Assembly: GCA_023423935.1 (NCBI GenBank)
Contig: JAFAEQ010000073.1
Coordinates: forward strand, 124,001-188,000
DNA: 64,000 nt
Direction of reading: 5' to 3'
Source of the DNA: Pseudomonadota bacterium
GTDB lineage: Bacteria > Pseudomonadota > Gammaproteobacteria > Steroidobacterales > Steroidobacteraceae
Shown here: in pieces, positions 35,957-44,251 of the stretch
How the letters are laid out: each line of letters begins with the position of its first letter
How positions within the stretch are numbered: position 1 is the first letter of the stretch
Notes under the pieces: model-generated
What the model was told of the DNA's origin: nothing
Seen by the model: only the letters and a program-made list of their open reading frames with translations
Databases searched by the model: none
Position numbers and translations under genes: made by a program

Positions 35957-37044
35957 GCATCCGCAATGGCTTTGCCGCTGCCATCGGCAACACACCGCTG
36001 ATCCGACTGAATTCGCTGAGTGCCGAGACCGGCTGCGAGATCCTGGGTAAAGCGGAATTCATGAACCCGGGCGGTTCGGTGAAGGATCGCGCCGCGCGCG
36101 CCATCATCGAAGAGGCGGAACGCAGCGGCCGGCTGAAACCGGGCGGCACGGTCGTGGAAGGCACCGCGGGCAATACGGGCATCGGGCTTGCGCACGTCTG
36201 CAATACGCGCGGGTATCGCTGCATCATCGTGATGCCGGACAACCAGTCGAACGAGAAATACCAGATGATCGAAACGCTCGGCGCCGAAGTGCTGCGCGTG
36301 AAGACCGTTCCGTATTCCGATCCGAATCATTATCAGAAGGTCGCCGCGCGGCTCGCCGCTGAAATGCCTGGCGCGATCTGGGCCAATCAATTCGACAACA
36401 CCGCGAACCGCGATGCGCACGAGCAGACGACGGGCCCTGAGATCTGGGAACAGACGGGTGGACGTCTCGATGCATTCGTGGCGGCCACTGGCACTGGCGG
36501 CACGCTCGGCGGCATCTCGCGTTTCCTGAAGCGTCAGACCAATGATCGCGGCAGGAAAGTGCATGTCACGCTCGCCGATCCGCAGGGCAGCTCGCTTTAT
36601 CATTGGCTGCGCCATGGCGAGCTCAAAGCAACGGGTCCGGGCTCGATCACCGAAGGCATCGGCATCGGTCGCGTGACGGCGAATCTGGCGGACTCGCCGA
36701 TCGACGATGCGCTGCACGTCACCGACGTGGAATGCGTGAGCACGGTTTATCGTCTGCTGCGCGACGAAGGCTTGTTTCTGGGCAGCACCAGCGGCGTGAA
36801 TGTCGCGGCAGCCGTGCAGATCGCGCGTCGTCTCGGCCCCGGCCACACGATCGTGACGATCCTGTGCGACAGCGGCGCGAAATATCAGTCGCGGCTGTTC
36901 AATCGCAAATGGCTCGGCGAGAAAGGCTTGCTCGATGCTGCCGGGTTGAGCCCCTCGTTCGGGCAGCCCGCCTCATCAGTTTCACCGGCTTCTATTACGG
37001 AGATTCCCCGTGTCGACGGCTACGCACAACGACTCAGCGCTTAA
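35953..37044 (+). CDS. cysK: Cysteine synthase (O-acetylserine sulfhydrylase family)
   Basis: PLP enzyme (363 aa) joining sulfide to O-acetylserine. The PLP lysine is in NPGGSVKDRAA, the substrate loop is EGTAGNTGIGLA (EGTAGNTG rather than the CysK EPTSGNTG), and the phosphate loop is ATGTGGTLGGISR. The C-terminus is about 40 residues longer than E. coli CysK. The AGNTG variant is also seen in some cystathionine beta-synthase-like members, but the operon supports cysteine synthesis. It overlaps the next gene by 35 nt. Confidence 0.88.
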   Translation: MSIRNGFAAAIGNTPLIRLNSLSAETGCEILGKAEFMNPGGSVKDRAARAIIEEAERSGRLKPGGTVVEGTAGNTGIGLAHVCNTRGYRCIIVMPDNQSNEKYQMIETLGAEVLRVKTVPYSDPNHYQKVAARLAAEMPGAIWANQFDNTANRDAHEQTTGPEIWEQTGGRLDAFVAATGTGGTLGGISRFLKRQTNDRGRKVHVTLADPQGSSLYHWLRHGELKATGPGSITEGIGIGRVTANLADSPIDDALHVTDVECVSTVYRLLRDEGLFLGSTSGVNVAAAVQIARRLGPGHTIVTILCDSGAKYQSRLFNRKWLGEKGLLDAAGLSPSFGQPASSVSPASITEIPRVDGYAQRLSA

Positions 37045-38113
37045 GTTCGAGCGGCATCCCATCCAGACGGATGTCGTGATCGTCGGGGCGGGTCCTTGCG
37101 GCTTGTTCCAGGTGTTCGAACTGGGATTGCTCGGTCTCAAGGCTCATGTGGTCGATTCGCTGAAAGCGCCAGGCGGTCAGTGCGTCGAGCTCTATCCCGA
37201 CAAGCCCATCTACGACATTCCTGCCGTGCCCGTGTGCACGGGTCAGGAGCTCACCGATCGACTGCTCGAGCAGATCAAGCCTTTCGGCGCCGGTCTGCAT
37301 CTCGGTCAGGAAGTCACACAGGTCGAGCGTCAGGAGAATGGTCGCTTCCGTGTCGTCACCAGTGCGCAGACGGTGTTCGATGCGGGCGCTGTCGTGATCG
37401 CAGGTGGCGTGGGCTCGTTCCAGCCCCGTCGACTCGATGTGCCTGGCGCCGCGGAGATCGAAGGCAAGTATCTGCACTATCGCGTGAAGGATCCGCGTGC
37501 GTTCGCCGATCAGGACGTGCTGATTCTCGGCGGTGGCGATTCGGCGCTCGATTGGGCGTTGACGCTGGTCGACCACGCGAACAGTGTGGTCCTGATCCAT
37601 CGTCGTCCGGAATTTCGCGGCGCGCCGGCCTCAGTGGCGAAGCTCTTCGCCTTGCGCGATGAGCAGCGCGCCGACGTACTGATCGGGAACGTGAAGGAAT
37701 GCAATCTCGAAGACGGCGTGCTCAAGTCCGTGAGCGTGCAGGGCAGCGACAGCGTCGTGCGTCGTGTCGAGGCGCATCAGGTGCTGGCGTTCTATGGACT
37801 CAGCCCGAAGCTGGGACCGATCGCCGAATGGGGCCTCGATCTGAACAAGAAGCAGATCAACGTCGATACCGAGAAATTCCAGACGAACGTTCCCGGCATC
37901 TACGCGGTGGGTGACGTGAATACCTATCCCGGCAAGAAGAAGCTGATTCTGTCGGGCTTCCACGAAGGCGCGCTGGCGGCCTTCGCGATCAAGGAATATC
38001 TGGAGCCGGGTAAGAAAGTGCATCTGCAGTACACGACGACGAGCCCGCTCATGCACAAGCGTCTCGGCGTTGCGGACGATCCAGCGGATCAGCGCAAGGT
38101 GGCCGGCGCCTGA
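37010..38113 (+). CDS. Ferredoxin/flavodoxin-NADP+ reductase, TrxR-like (paralog 2)
   Basis: FAD/NADP reductase (367 aa) closely similar to the protein at 25846-26898: IVGAGPCGLFQVFELGL, GGQCVELYPDKPIYDIP, GGGDSALDWAL, HRRPEFRGAP and AVGDVNTYPGKKKL. The GTG start at 37010 follows GGAGATTCCCC and overlaps cysK by 35 nt, so it is coupled to the cys operon. It likely regenerates reduced ferredoxin for sulfite and APS reduction. A terminator follows at 38140. Confidence 0.9.
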   Translation: MSTATHNDSALKFERHPIQTDVVIVGAGPCGLFQVFELGLLGLKAHVVDSLKAPGGQCVELYPDKPIYDIPAVPVCTGQELTDRLLEQIKPFGAGLHLGQEVTQVERQENGRFRVVTSAQTVFDAGAVVIAGGVGSFQPRRLDVPGAAEIEGKYLHYRVKDPRAFADQDVLILGGGDSALDWALTLVDHANSVVLIHRRPEFRGAPASVAKLFALRDEQRADVLIGNVKECNLEDGVLKSVSVQGSDSVVRRVEAHQVLAFYGLSPKLGPIAEWGLDLNKKQINVDTEKFQTNVPGIYAVGDVNTYPGKKKLILSGFHEGALAAFAIKEYLEPGKKVHLQYTTTSPLMHKRLGVADDPADQRKVAGA

Positions 38114-38139
38114 TCGCGTTTCAACGGTCCGATGACGAA

Positions 38140-38164
38140 AGGGCGACTTCGGTCGCTCTTTTCG
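38140..38164 (+). terminator. Intrinsic terminator with TTCG tetraloop
   Basis: AGGGCGAC-TTCG-GTCGCTCT forms an 8-bp stem (one G-T pair) followed by TTTT. It ends the cysH operon and faces the dnaE2 stop, so it may work in both directions. Confidence 0.8.
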
Positions 38165-38179
38165 TTTGGGCAGATCGCT

Positions 38180-41100
38180 TCAATGGAAGTCGCGGGAATT
38201 GCGTGGCAACGAACGCACGAGGTGCGAACAATCCTCGACATGATGGGCGATGACGTTGATCACGCCTTCCTGATTCTGCAGCTCGCCCGTGACGACCATC
38301 AGATTCGATCGAAGGATCTTGTGGCGGAAGCTCGCAAACACGTCGGGCCAGAAGATGACGTTGTTGATGCCGGTCTCATCTTCCAGTGAAGCGAAGATGA
38401 CGCCGTTGGCCGTATGCGGATGCTGCAGATGGGTGACCAGCCCACTCACGCTCACCTTCCTGCCGCTTCTGAGCGCATCGAGTTCTTTGCGACGGACCAC
38501 GCCCATGGCGCGCAGACGCGAACGCAACAGCGCCAGCGGATGTCTTCCCGTACTGAAGCCCAGCTGGCGATAGTCGCGCAGGATGTCCTCTGCCTCGCTC
38601 GGTGCGGGCAGCGCGATGGATTGATCGGGCGCGGCGGTCTTTTCCAACATGCCGGGCAGACGTTCCACGCCCAACGCATTCCAGAATGCGATGTTGCGGT
38701 GATCGGAGATGCTGCGGAACGCGCCGCCCAACGCAAGTGCGCGCATTGCGCGCTTCGACAACGCCGTGCGGTCGCCGACGTCCTTGACGGATGCGAAGGG
38801 CAGAGTCGCGCGTGCGCTGAGAATCTGCGCTGCCTCGGACTCGCGTAGTCCGCGCACCAGGCGCAATCCCAACCGGATGCCGAGCTCGCCGCGCGCATCG
38901 GGCTCCAGTGTGCAATCCCATTCGCTGACGTTGATGTCGACGGGCATCACCGTGAGATTCTGGCGTTTCGCCTGCTCGAGCAGCTGCGCCGGCTGATAGA
39001 AGCCCATGGGCTGACTATTGATGAGACCGGCGAAGAATGCCGCGGGCCGATGGCATTTGAGCCAGCTCGAGATGTAGGTCAGCAATGCGAACGAGGCGGA
39101 GTGCGATTCCGGAAAGCCGTACTCGCCGAAGCCTTCGATCTGTTTATAGATCTGCTCGACGAAGACTTCCGAGTAGCCCTTGCGGCGCATGCCTTCGCGA
39201 AGTTTCTTTTCGTGTTCGCCCATCATGCCGCTGCGATGCCAGGCGCCCATCGCACGACGCAGCTCATCGGCTTCGCCGGGCGTGAAGCCCGCCGCGATCT
39301 CGGCGATGCGCATGACCTGCTCCTGGAAGATCGGCACGCCGCAGGTTTTTTCGAGCACGGGACGTAAGTCTTCGCTCGGATAGGTGATCCGATCGGGCGG
39401 CAGATGGCGGCGCTGCAGATACGGATGCACCATGCCGCCGGTGATCGGGCCGGGACGCACGATCGCGATCTCGATGACCAGATCGTAGTACTTCCGCGGC
39501 TGCAGCCGCGGCAGCATGCTCATTTGCGCGCGCGATTCGATCTGGAACACACCGATCGTGTCTGCACGACAGATCATTTCGTAGGTCTGCGGATCTTCGC
39601 GCGGAATCTCGCTCATCCGCGTGGGACCGATGCCAGCGCGCTTCAGCAGATCGAAGCTGCGCCGGATCGCCGTCAGCATGCCGAGTGCGAGCACATCGAC
39701 TTTCAACAGACCGAGCGTCTCCAGATCGTTCTTGTCCCATTGAATGATGGTGCGATCGGGCATCGCGGCATTCTCGATCGGCACCAGCTGGCTCACCGGT
39801 TCTTCCGAGATGACGAAGCCTCCGACATGCTGCGAAAGATGGCGCGGGAATCCGCGCAGCTCCTGGACCAGGAGGAAGAGCTTGCGAATGACACCGGCGT
39901 GCAGCTGCAGTCCCTGCTGCTGCAGGTTCTCTCCGAATTTCTCCCAACTGTCCCAGTACGCGTGCGACTTGGCGATGCGATCGATCACATCGACATCGAT
40001 GCCGAGCGCCTTGCCGACATCGCGCACGGCGCTGCGCGTGCGATAGGTGATGACCGTGGCGGCAATTGCGGCGCGCGCTCTGCCGTACTTTTCGTAGATG
40101 TGCTGAATGATCTCCTCGCGACGCTCATGCTCGAAATCGACGTCGATGTCCGGAGGCTCGTTGCGCTCGCGGCTGATGAAGCGCTCGAACAGCGTGTTGA
40201 TGAGCTCGGGATTCACCTCCGTGATGCCGAGCGCATAGCACACGATCGAATTGGCGGCCGATCCGCGGCCCTGACAGAGAATGTTCACTTCGGGCGAGCG
40301 GGCGAAGGTGACGATCTCGTAGACCGTGAGAAAGAAGTGCTCGTAGTGCAATTCCTCGATCAGGGACAGTTCCTTCTCGATGGTCTTGCGAATGCGCTCG
40401 GGTACGCCTTGCGGCCAGCGATTGCGAAGTCCGGCTTCCGTGAGATTGCGCAGATGTTGAGTCGCGGTAAGTCCCGCAGGTACGAGCTCGGATGGGTAGC
40501 GATAGCGCAGCGACTTGAGCGAAAACTGGCAGCGCTGCGCAATCGCAACCGATTCATCGAGCAGATCCTGCGAATAGAGACTGGCAAGCTCTTCGATTGT
40601 GCGCAGATGCCGCTCGCCATTCCGCAGCAATCGATGTCCGGCTTGTTCGAGCGTGCAGCCATGTCGAATTGCCGTCAGCGTGTCCTGCAACGCACGTCGT
40701 TCGCGTACATGCATGTGCACGTCGCCTGCAGCGACCAGTGGCACCGCGGCGGCGGCGCTGATACGCCGCAATTCCTCGAATCGTTGCGCATCGTTCGCGG
40801 CGCGATGCATCTCGACGGCAATCCAGCAGCGTCCGGGAAAATGAGCGCGCAGCCATCCGGCCTGCGAAAGTTGCAGCTCCTGTGGCGGGATCAGCAGGGC
40901 GAGACATTCGTCCAGATCGTTCTCGAGCTGTGAACGTCGCAGCCGGTATTCGCCTTTCGGCGATTCGCGGCGTGCGAGGCTGATGAGCGTGCAGATCTGC
41001 GCGTAGGCGTTCTGAGTCGGTGCGAGCAGCACCAGGTGCAGATCATCGGCGATGCGAAACTCCGCGCCGATGATCAGCTTGAGCTTGCACTTCGCTTTCT

Positions 41101-41269
41101 GGGCGGCTTCGTAAGCCCGCACCACACCGGCCACCGAGCATTCATCGGTGAGTGCGAGTGCTTCATAGCCCAGCGCTTCGGCCTGCAACACCAGCTCATG
41201 AGGATGCGAGGCACCGCGCAGGAAGGTGAAGTTGCTGATGCAATGCAGCTCGGCGTATCGCCTGCTCAT
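38180..41269 (-). CDS. dnaE2: Error-prone DNA polymerase DnaE2 (ImuC)
   Basis: Alpha-type polymerase for SOS translesion synthesis (1029 aa). It has an N-terminal PHP domain (YAELHCISNFTFLRGASHP), palm motifs with the catalytic aspartates in PPDIDVDFEHERREEI, and the family block KVDVLALGMLTAIRRSFDLL. A C-terminal OB fold is visible (VSVSGLVTHLQHPHTANG). It is shorter than replicative DnaE (about 1160 aa) and lacks the tau-binding tail. The ATG at 41269 overlaps the imuB stop by ATGA. Last gene of the SOS operon. Confidence 0.93.
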   Translation of the reverse strand: MSRRYAELHCISNFTFLRGASHPHELVLQAEALGYEALALTDECSVAGVVRAYEAAQKAKCKLKLIIGAEFRIADDLHLVLLAPTQNAYAQICTLISLARRESPKGEYRLRRSQLENDLDECLALLIPPQELQLSQAGWLRAHFPGRCWIAVEMHRAANDAQRFEELRRISAAAAVPLVAAGDVHMHVRERRALQDTLTAIRHGCTLEQAGHRLLRNGERHLRTIEELASLYSQDLLDESVAIAQRCQFSLKSLRYRYPSELVPAGLTATQHLRNLTEAGLRNRWPQGVPERIRKTIEKELSLIEELHYEHFFLTVYEIVTFARSPEVNILCQGRGSAANSIVCYALGITEVNPELINTLFERFISRERNEPPDIDVDFEHERREEIIQHIYEKYGRARAAIAATVITYRTRSAVRDVGKALGIDVDVIDRIAKSHAYWDSWEKFGENLQQQGLQLHAGVIRKLFLLVQELRGFPRHLSQHVGGFVISEEPVSQLVPIENAAMPDRTIIQWDKNDLETLGLLKVDVLALGMLTAIRRSFDLLKRAGIGPTRMSEIPREDPQTYEMICRADTIGVFQIESRAQMSMLPRLQPRKYYDLVIEIAIVRPGPITGGMVHPYLQRRHLPPDRITYPSEDLRPVLEKTCGVPIFQEQVMRIAEIAAGFTPGEADELRRAMGAWHRSGMMGEHEKKLREGMRRKGYSEVFVEQIYKQIEGFGEYGFPESHSASFALLTYISSWLKCHRPAAFFAGLINSQPMGFYQPAQLLEQAKRQNLTVMPVDINVSEWDCTLEPDARGELGIRLGLRLVRGLRESEAAQILSARATLPFASVKDVGDRTALSKRAMRALALGGAFRSISDHRNIAFWNALGVERLPGMLEKTAAPDQSIALPAPSEAEDILRDYRQLGFSTGRHPLALLRSRLRAMGVVRRKELDALRSGRKVSVSGLVTHLQHPHTANGVIFASLEDETGINNVIFWPDVFASFRHKILRSNLMVVTGELQNQEGVINVIAHHVEDCSHLVRSLPRNSRDFH

Positions 41270-42702
41270 GACCAGAATCCATGCAGAAACCAATGCGAGG
41301 TTTGCAGATCCTGAAAGACCCACAGGTCCGGTCCGCTCGACATGTGCACGATGTAGTAGTCGCGTTGTACATCGCCGTCGTCCCACCAGCCCGATTCGAC
41401 GCGCTCGGCCGCCGAGGCGATGCCGGGTAAGGTGGAGGAGCCCATTGCGCGTGGCTCGGGCAGTAACCACAGCGGCCGTTCCGGGAATTTCAGATGTGGA
41501 AACTTCTCCCCCGGCGCAGCCGGAGCCCAGCTTTTCTCGGGTCGATGATCGGCATTCGCGCGCACGTAATGCACGTTCTCCTCGCCGACGCGCATCGCGA
41601 TGCGATCGATCGTGTGCGACAGATCCTCGGTCTGCAGCGGCGTGCGCGTCAGAAGATCGTTCTGTAATGCCGTGGGCGAGGCAAACTCATCAGCCAGCAG
41701 GCTGAGCGAGCGGGTCGCCTCAGGCAGCTCCAGATGCTGCATGCGTTCGCGAACCAGCGCGAAAAAGCGGTCGGCATTGCGCTCCGGTGTCGAAGATCCG
41801 ACCGAGAGTTCCGTTGCTGGCGAATCGCGATGCCCAAAAATCACTTTGAAGCGTTGAGTGCCGGTGTCGCGTGCGCGCAAGTAACCTGCGAACTCCTGGA
41901 GCATGCGGCGCAAGGGGAACAGCAGCGCCTCGGTATTCCAGACCTCGAACTCGAAATCGAAATGGGTTGCGTATTTCTGCGGCAACCGGAAAGGGATGCG
42001 CGGATCTGCGCTCGTGCCCATCAATCGATCGAGAAACTGTGCGATCGGCGGGCCGAATCTTTTCGCAATCGACTCGCGCGGAATTTCGAGGAGCAGTCCC
42101 AGCGTGCGCACGCCGGCCGTGTCCAATTGCGCAACGATCTGCGGCGGGAGTGCGAGCGGTGTGAGCGGCAGACTGCGGATACGCGTGAACAATGCGTGCG
42201 GCGATGTGATCGCGACCCGAATGCCGCTGCGTGCCAGCAAGGCGGCGCCTTCGAGCGTCGGGCCGATTCCCAGTCGATAGGTATAGCCGAGCTCCTTGAG
42301 TTGCTCTTCCATCCGCTCGACGAAATTGCGCAGCCCGCCGAACAGCGTCAGGCTGGCCTGGATCTCGAGCCACAGACACGCCGTCGTCGCAAGCCGCAGT
42401 TCCTGTTCAATCTCGCTCAGGATGACCGTGCTGCTGAACTGATAAGCCCAGCCTGCCAGGCGTTCGAGCGCTGCTTCTTCGGCGCGAATCTTGCGATTGA
42501 ACATCGTAACTTCGGGATGAATCGCAAGCGCGAGCGTGTAGTTCATCGGCGCTTTGAGATTCGCGCGCTCGGCAGCTTCGTTGCAGCTGATGATCCAGCG
42601 CGTGTTGCCTTCGCACGCAGTCACGACGATCGCGTTGGCGCTCGGCTCCGTCAGCAAAGCTTCCAGAGGCAACTGGGGCAGGGAGATGCAGAGCCAGAGC
42701 AT
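41266..42702 (-). CDS. imuB: ImuB, catalytically inactive Y-family polymerase-like protein
   Basis: Scaffold (478 aa) linking DnaE2 to the clamp and ImuA in the mutasome. The Y-family start is altered to MLWLCISLPQLPLEALL, lacking the catalytic metal-binding aspartates. The LARSGIRVAI and ALPPQIVAQLDTAGVRTLG (helix-hairpin-helix) segments match ImuB. It starts 9 bp after imuA, in a gap made of CTAG-type repeat. Confidence 0.92.
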   Translation of the reverse strand: MLWLCISLPQLPLEALLTEPSANAIVVTACEGNTRWIISCNEAAERANLKAPMNYTLALAIHPEVTMFNRKIRAEEAALERLAGWAYQFSSTVILSEIEQELRLATTACLWLEIQASLTLFGGLRNFVERMEEQLKELGYTYRLGIGPTLEGAALLARSGIRVAITSPHALFTRIRSLPLTPLALPPQIVAQLDTAGVRTLGLLLEIPRESIAKRFGPPIAQFLDRLMGTSADPRIPFRLPQKYATHFDFEFEVWNTEALLFPLRRMLQEFAGYLRARDTGTQRFKVIFGHRDSPATELSVGSSTPERNADRFFALVRERMQHLELPEATRSLSLLADEFASPTALQNDLLTRTPLQTEDLSHTIDRIAMRVGEENVHYVRANADHRPEKSWAPAAPGEKFPHLKFPERPLWLLPEPRAMGSSTLPGIASAAERVESGWWDDGDVQRDYYIVHMSSGPDLWVFQDLQTSHWFLHGFWS

Positions 42703-42707
42703 GGGAA

Positions 42708-42740
42708 GGCGCTAGGCGCTAGGCGCTAGGCTGTAGGTAG
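42708..42740. repeat. CTAG heptamer repeat at the imuA-imuB junction
   Basis: Three tandem GGCGCTA words then GGCTGTAGGTAGG. Read on the minus strand this gives CTACAGC CTAGCGC CTAGCGC CTAGCGC, the same words as at 27230-27275. It supplies the last codons and stop of imuA. Confidence 0.75.
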
Positions 42741-43416
42741 GAGCGTCCGAACTCGAGTCGGCGACCTCTGGATTCTCTTGTTTGTCCGGCTCGACATGAG
42801 AAAGCGCGTCGTTGAGGGTGACGGAAACACCGCCGCGGCCGCCGCGACATTTGAGAATGTCGATGAGCATTCCTGATGCGTGCGGCTGCAGGCGCAGTCG
42901 CATGGCGGCAGGCGAAGCTTCGCGTGCGGCATGAGGTTCGCGATATACGAAGCCGAGGGTGCGGCCGGCCTCGGCTGCGAGCTGCAGGCGACGCACTTCC
43001 TTGTCCTTGATGGCGGCAGGCCAGGACAGCACCGCGGCAAAGGAGGGACAGCGCAGTGCCTGCTCCATGGACCACAGAATGTCTTCGTTCTTCTGCGCCT
43101 GGATGATCAGCAGACGTTGCAGCTGCACGCCGTGTTGCACGAGGGCGGGCGCGAAGGGAATGTGAGGCGGCGCGATCAGTGCGACATGGCGCTCTGATTG
43201 AGTCATGCGCGCAAGCGAGGGCATCAGCAATCGGAATTCGCCGATGCCGGTCATGGTCGGCATCAACTCGACGATGGTGCCGCTTTGCCAGCCGCGATAC
43301 GGAAGACGCTCGTCGAGCTCGCGAAAGCCGGTCGATTCAATCGCGGGCGGTGCGACGCCTTCGCGATTCAGATTGCACAGCCGGGTGAGCTGCTCGAGAG
43401 TGGCCGCGCGATTCAT
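42712..43416 (-). CDS. imuA: ImuA, SOS mutasome RecA-like protein
   Basis: Small RecA-fold accessory protein (234 aa) for ImuB/DnaE2-dependent mutagenesis. It has the family N-terminus with LDERLPYRGWQSGTIVELMP, a degenerate Walker A region, and LRCPSFAAVLSWPAAIKDKEVRRLQLAAE. It lies 6 bp after lexA. The final residues (TYSLAPSA) and the stop codon are translated from CTAG heptamer repeat. Confidence 0.88.
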   Translation of the reverse strand: MNRAATLEQLTRLCNLNREGVAPPAIESTGFRELDERLPYRGWQSGTIVELMPTMTGIGEFRLLMPSLARMTQSERHVALIAPPHIPFAPALVQHGVQLQRLLIIQAQKNEDILWSMEQALRCPSFAAVLSWPAAIKDKEVRRLQLAAEAGRTLGFVYREPHAAREASPAAMRLRLQPHASGMLIDILKCRGGRGGVSVTLNDALSHVEPDKQENPEVADSSSDAPTYSLAPSA

Positions 43417-43422
43417 GATCGT

Positions 43423-44097
43423 TCATCGTGAAGGTGTGCGCGACAGTCCGGTGCGAATGACGCCCACGGCCAGCCCTTCGATCGACAGTTCCTGCTTGCG
43501 CAGATCGACTTCGATGGGGCGATAAGCGGCGTTCGCAGGTTCGAGTCTCACGATGTGATCTTCGCGGCGGTAATACTTCACGGTAGCGTCATCGCCGATG
43601 CGTGCGATGACGATCTGACCATCGCGCACCTGCGAGGTCTGGTGCACCGCCAGAAGATCGTGATCGAGAATGTCCGCATCCTTCATGCTGTCGCCGCGCA
43701 CTCTCAACAGAAAATCTGCCCGCGGACGAAACAGCGCCGGCTCGATGTGAATGCGATCCTCGATGTTGTCTTCCGCAAGAATGGGCGAGCCGGCAGCGAT
43801 ACGCCCCAGCAGGGGAAGTGAGGTCGGGGATGTCGAGAGTGATGATCGTGACGCCAGTGATGACGTTGAGGTCGATGACGCACCGTCAGTCCGCAACTTG
43901 ATGCCCCGCGAAATCCCGGGTGAAAGCTCGATCGCGCCTTTGGCCGCCAGCGCGCGCAGGTGCTGATCGATACCCTGGCGATTTTTGAGCCCCATCCCTG
44001 CCGCAATCTCGCCACGGGTCGGCGGCAGTCCATGGGCGACCATGAACTGCTGAATAAAAGCCAGGATTTCCAGCTGCTTGGGAGTCAAGGAAGCCAT
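43423..44097 (-). CDS. lexA: LexA repressor (SOS regulator)
   Basis: SOS repressor (224 aa). The winged helix begins MASLTPKQLEILAFIQQF with GLPPTRGEIAAGMGL. The autocleavage Ala-Gly is at about 102-103 (RIAAGSPIL), the catalytic Ser at about 137 (GDSMKD) and Lys at about 174 (ATVKYY). The linker (about 72-93) is long and Ser/Thr-rich, encoded by CATCAC-type repeat words (43836-43870). Longer in-frame starts exist, but ATG 44097 matches the family. Heads lexA-imuA-imuB-dnaE2, comparable to lexA2 operons of Pseudomonas and Xanthomonas. Confidence 0.92.
   Translation of the reverse strand: MASLTPKQLEILAFIQQFMVAHGLPPTRGEIAAGMGLKNRQGIDQHLRALAAKGAIELSPGISRGIKLRTDGASSTSTSSLASRSSLSTSPTSLPLLGRIAAGSPILAEDNIEDRIHIEPALFRPRADFLLRVRGDSMKDADILDHDLLAVHQTSQVRDGQIVIARIGDDATVKYYRREDHIVRLEPANAAYRPIEVDLRKQELSIEGLAVGVIRTGLSRTPSR
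43836..43870 (-). repeat. CATCAC nonamer words inside lexA
   Basis: On the minus strand the linker codons read CATCACTGG CGTCACGAT CATCACTCT, the 9-bp word pattern of the intergenic composite repeat. The 9-bp period keeps the reading frame. Confidence 0.55.
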
Positions 44098-44109
44098 GGA
44101 GAAGGGCCG

Positions 44110-44129
44110 TACCAGACAGATGTCTGGTA
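44110..44129. promoter_or_regulatory. Putative LexA operator
   Basis: A perfect 9-bp palindrome TACCAGACA-GA-TGTCTGGTA, 12 bp before the lexA start and just after the likely transcription start. It differs from the CTGT-N8-ACAG E. coli box. Position and symmetry support autoregulation. Confidence 0.6.
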
Positions 44130-44132
44130 TCG

Positions 44133-44161
44133 AGTCTAGGCCCGGCCTCCGGCGCATACAA
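44133..44161 (-). promoter_or_regulatory. Candidate sigma-70 promoter of the SOS operon
   Basis: Minus strand TTGTAT (44156-44161), a 17-bp spacer and TAGACT (44133-44138). The predicted start falls in or next to the operator palindrome, ideal for repression. Confidence 0.5.
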
Positions 44162-44251
44162 GACCGAAAATGGATTGAGGGTCGCCCGCAATCGTTGACA
44201 CCCGCCGCGCGCCCCGCATCCTGCTCCCACGTTCATTCTTTGGTCGCAACG

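Noticed and set aside
35953..37044. cysK as a cystathionine beta-synthase
   Set aside because: EGTAGNTG and the long C-terminus raised this, but the gene overlaps both cysG and the FNR gene in a sulfate-assimilation operon and no CBS or methionine-cycle genes are nearby.
38180..41470. Longer start for DnaE2 at 41470
   Set aside because: The extra 67 residues are Arg-rich shadow of imuB; ATG 41269 begins the PHP domain and overlaps the imuB stop by ATGA.
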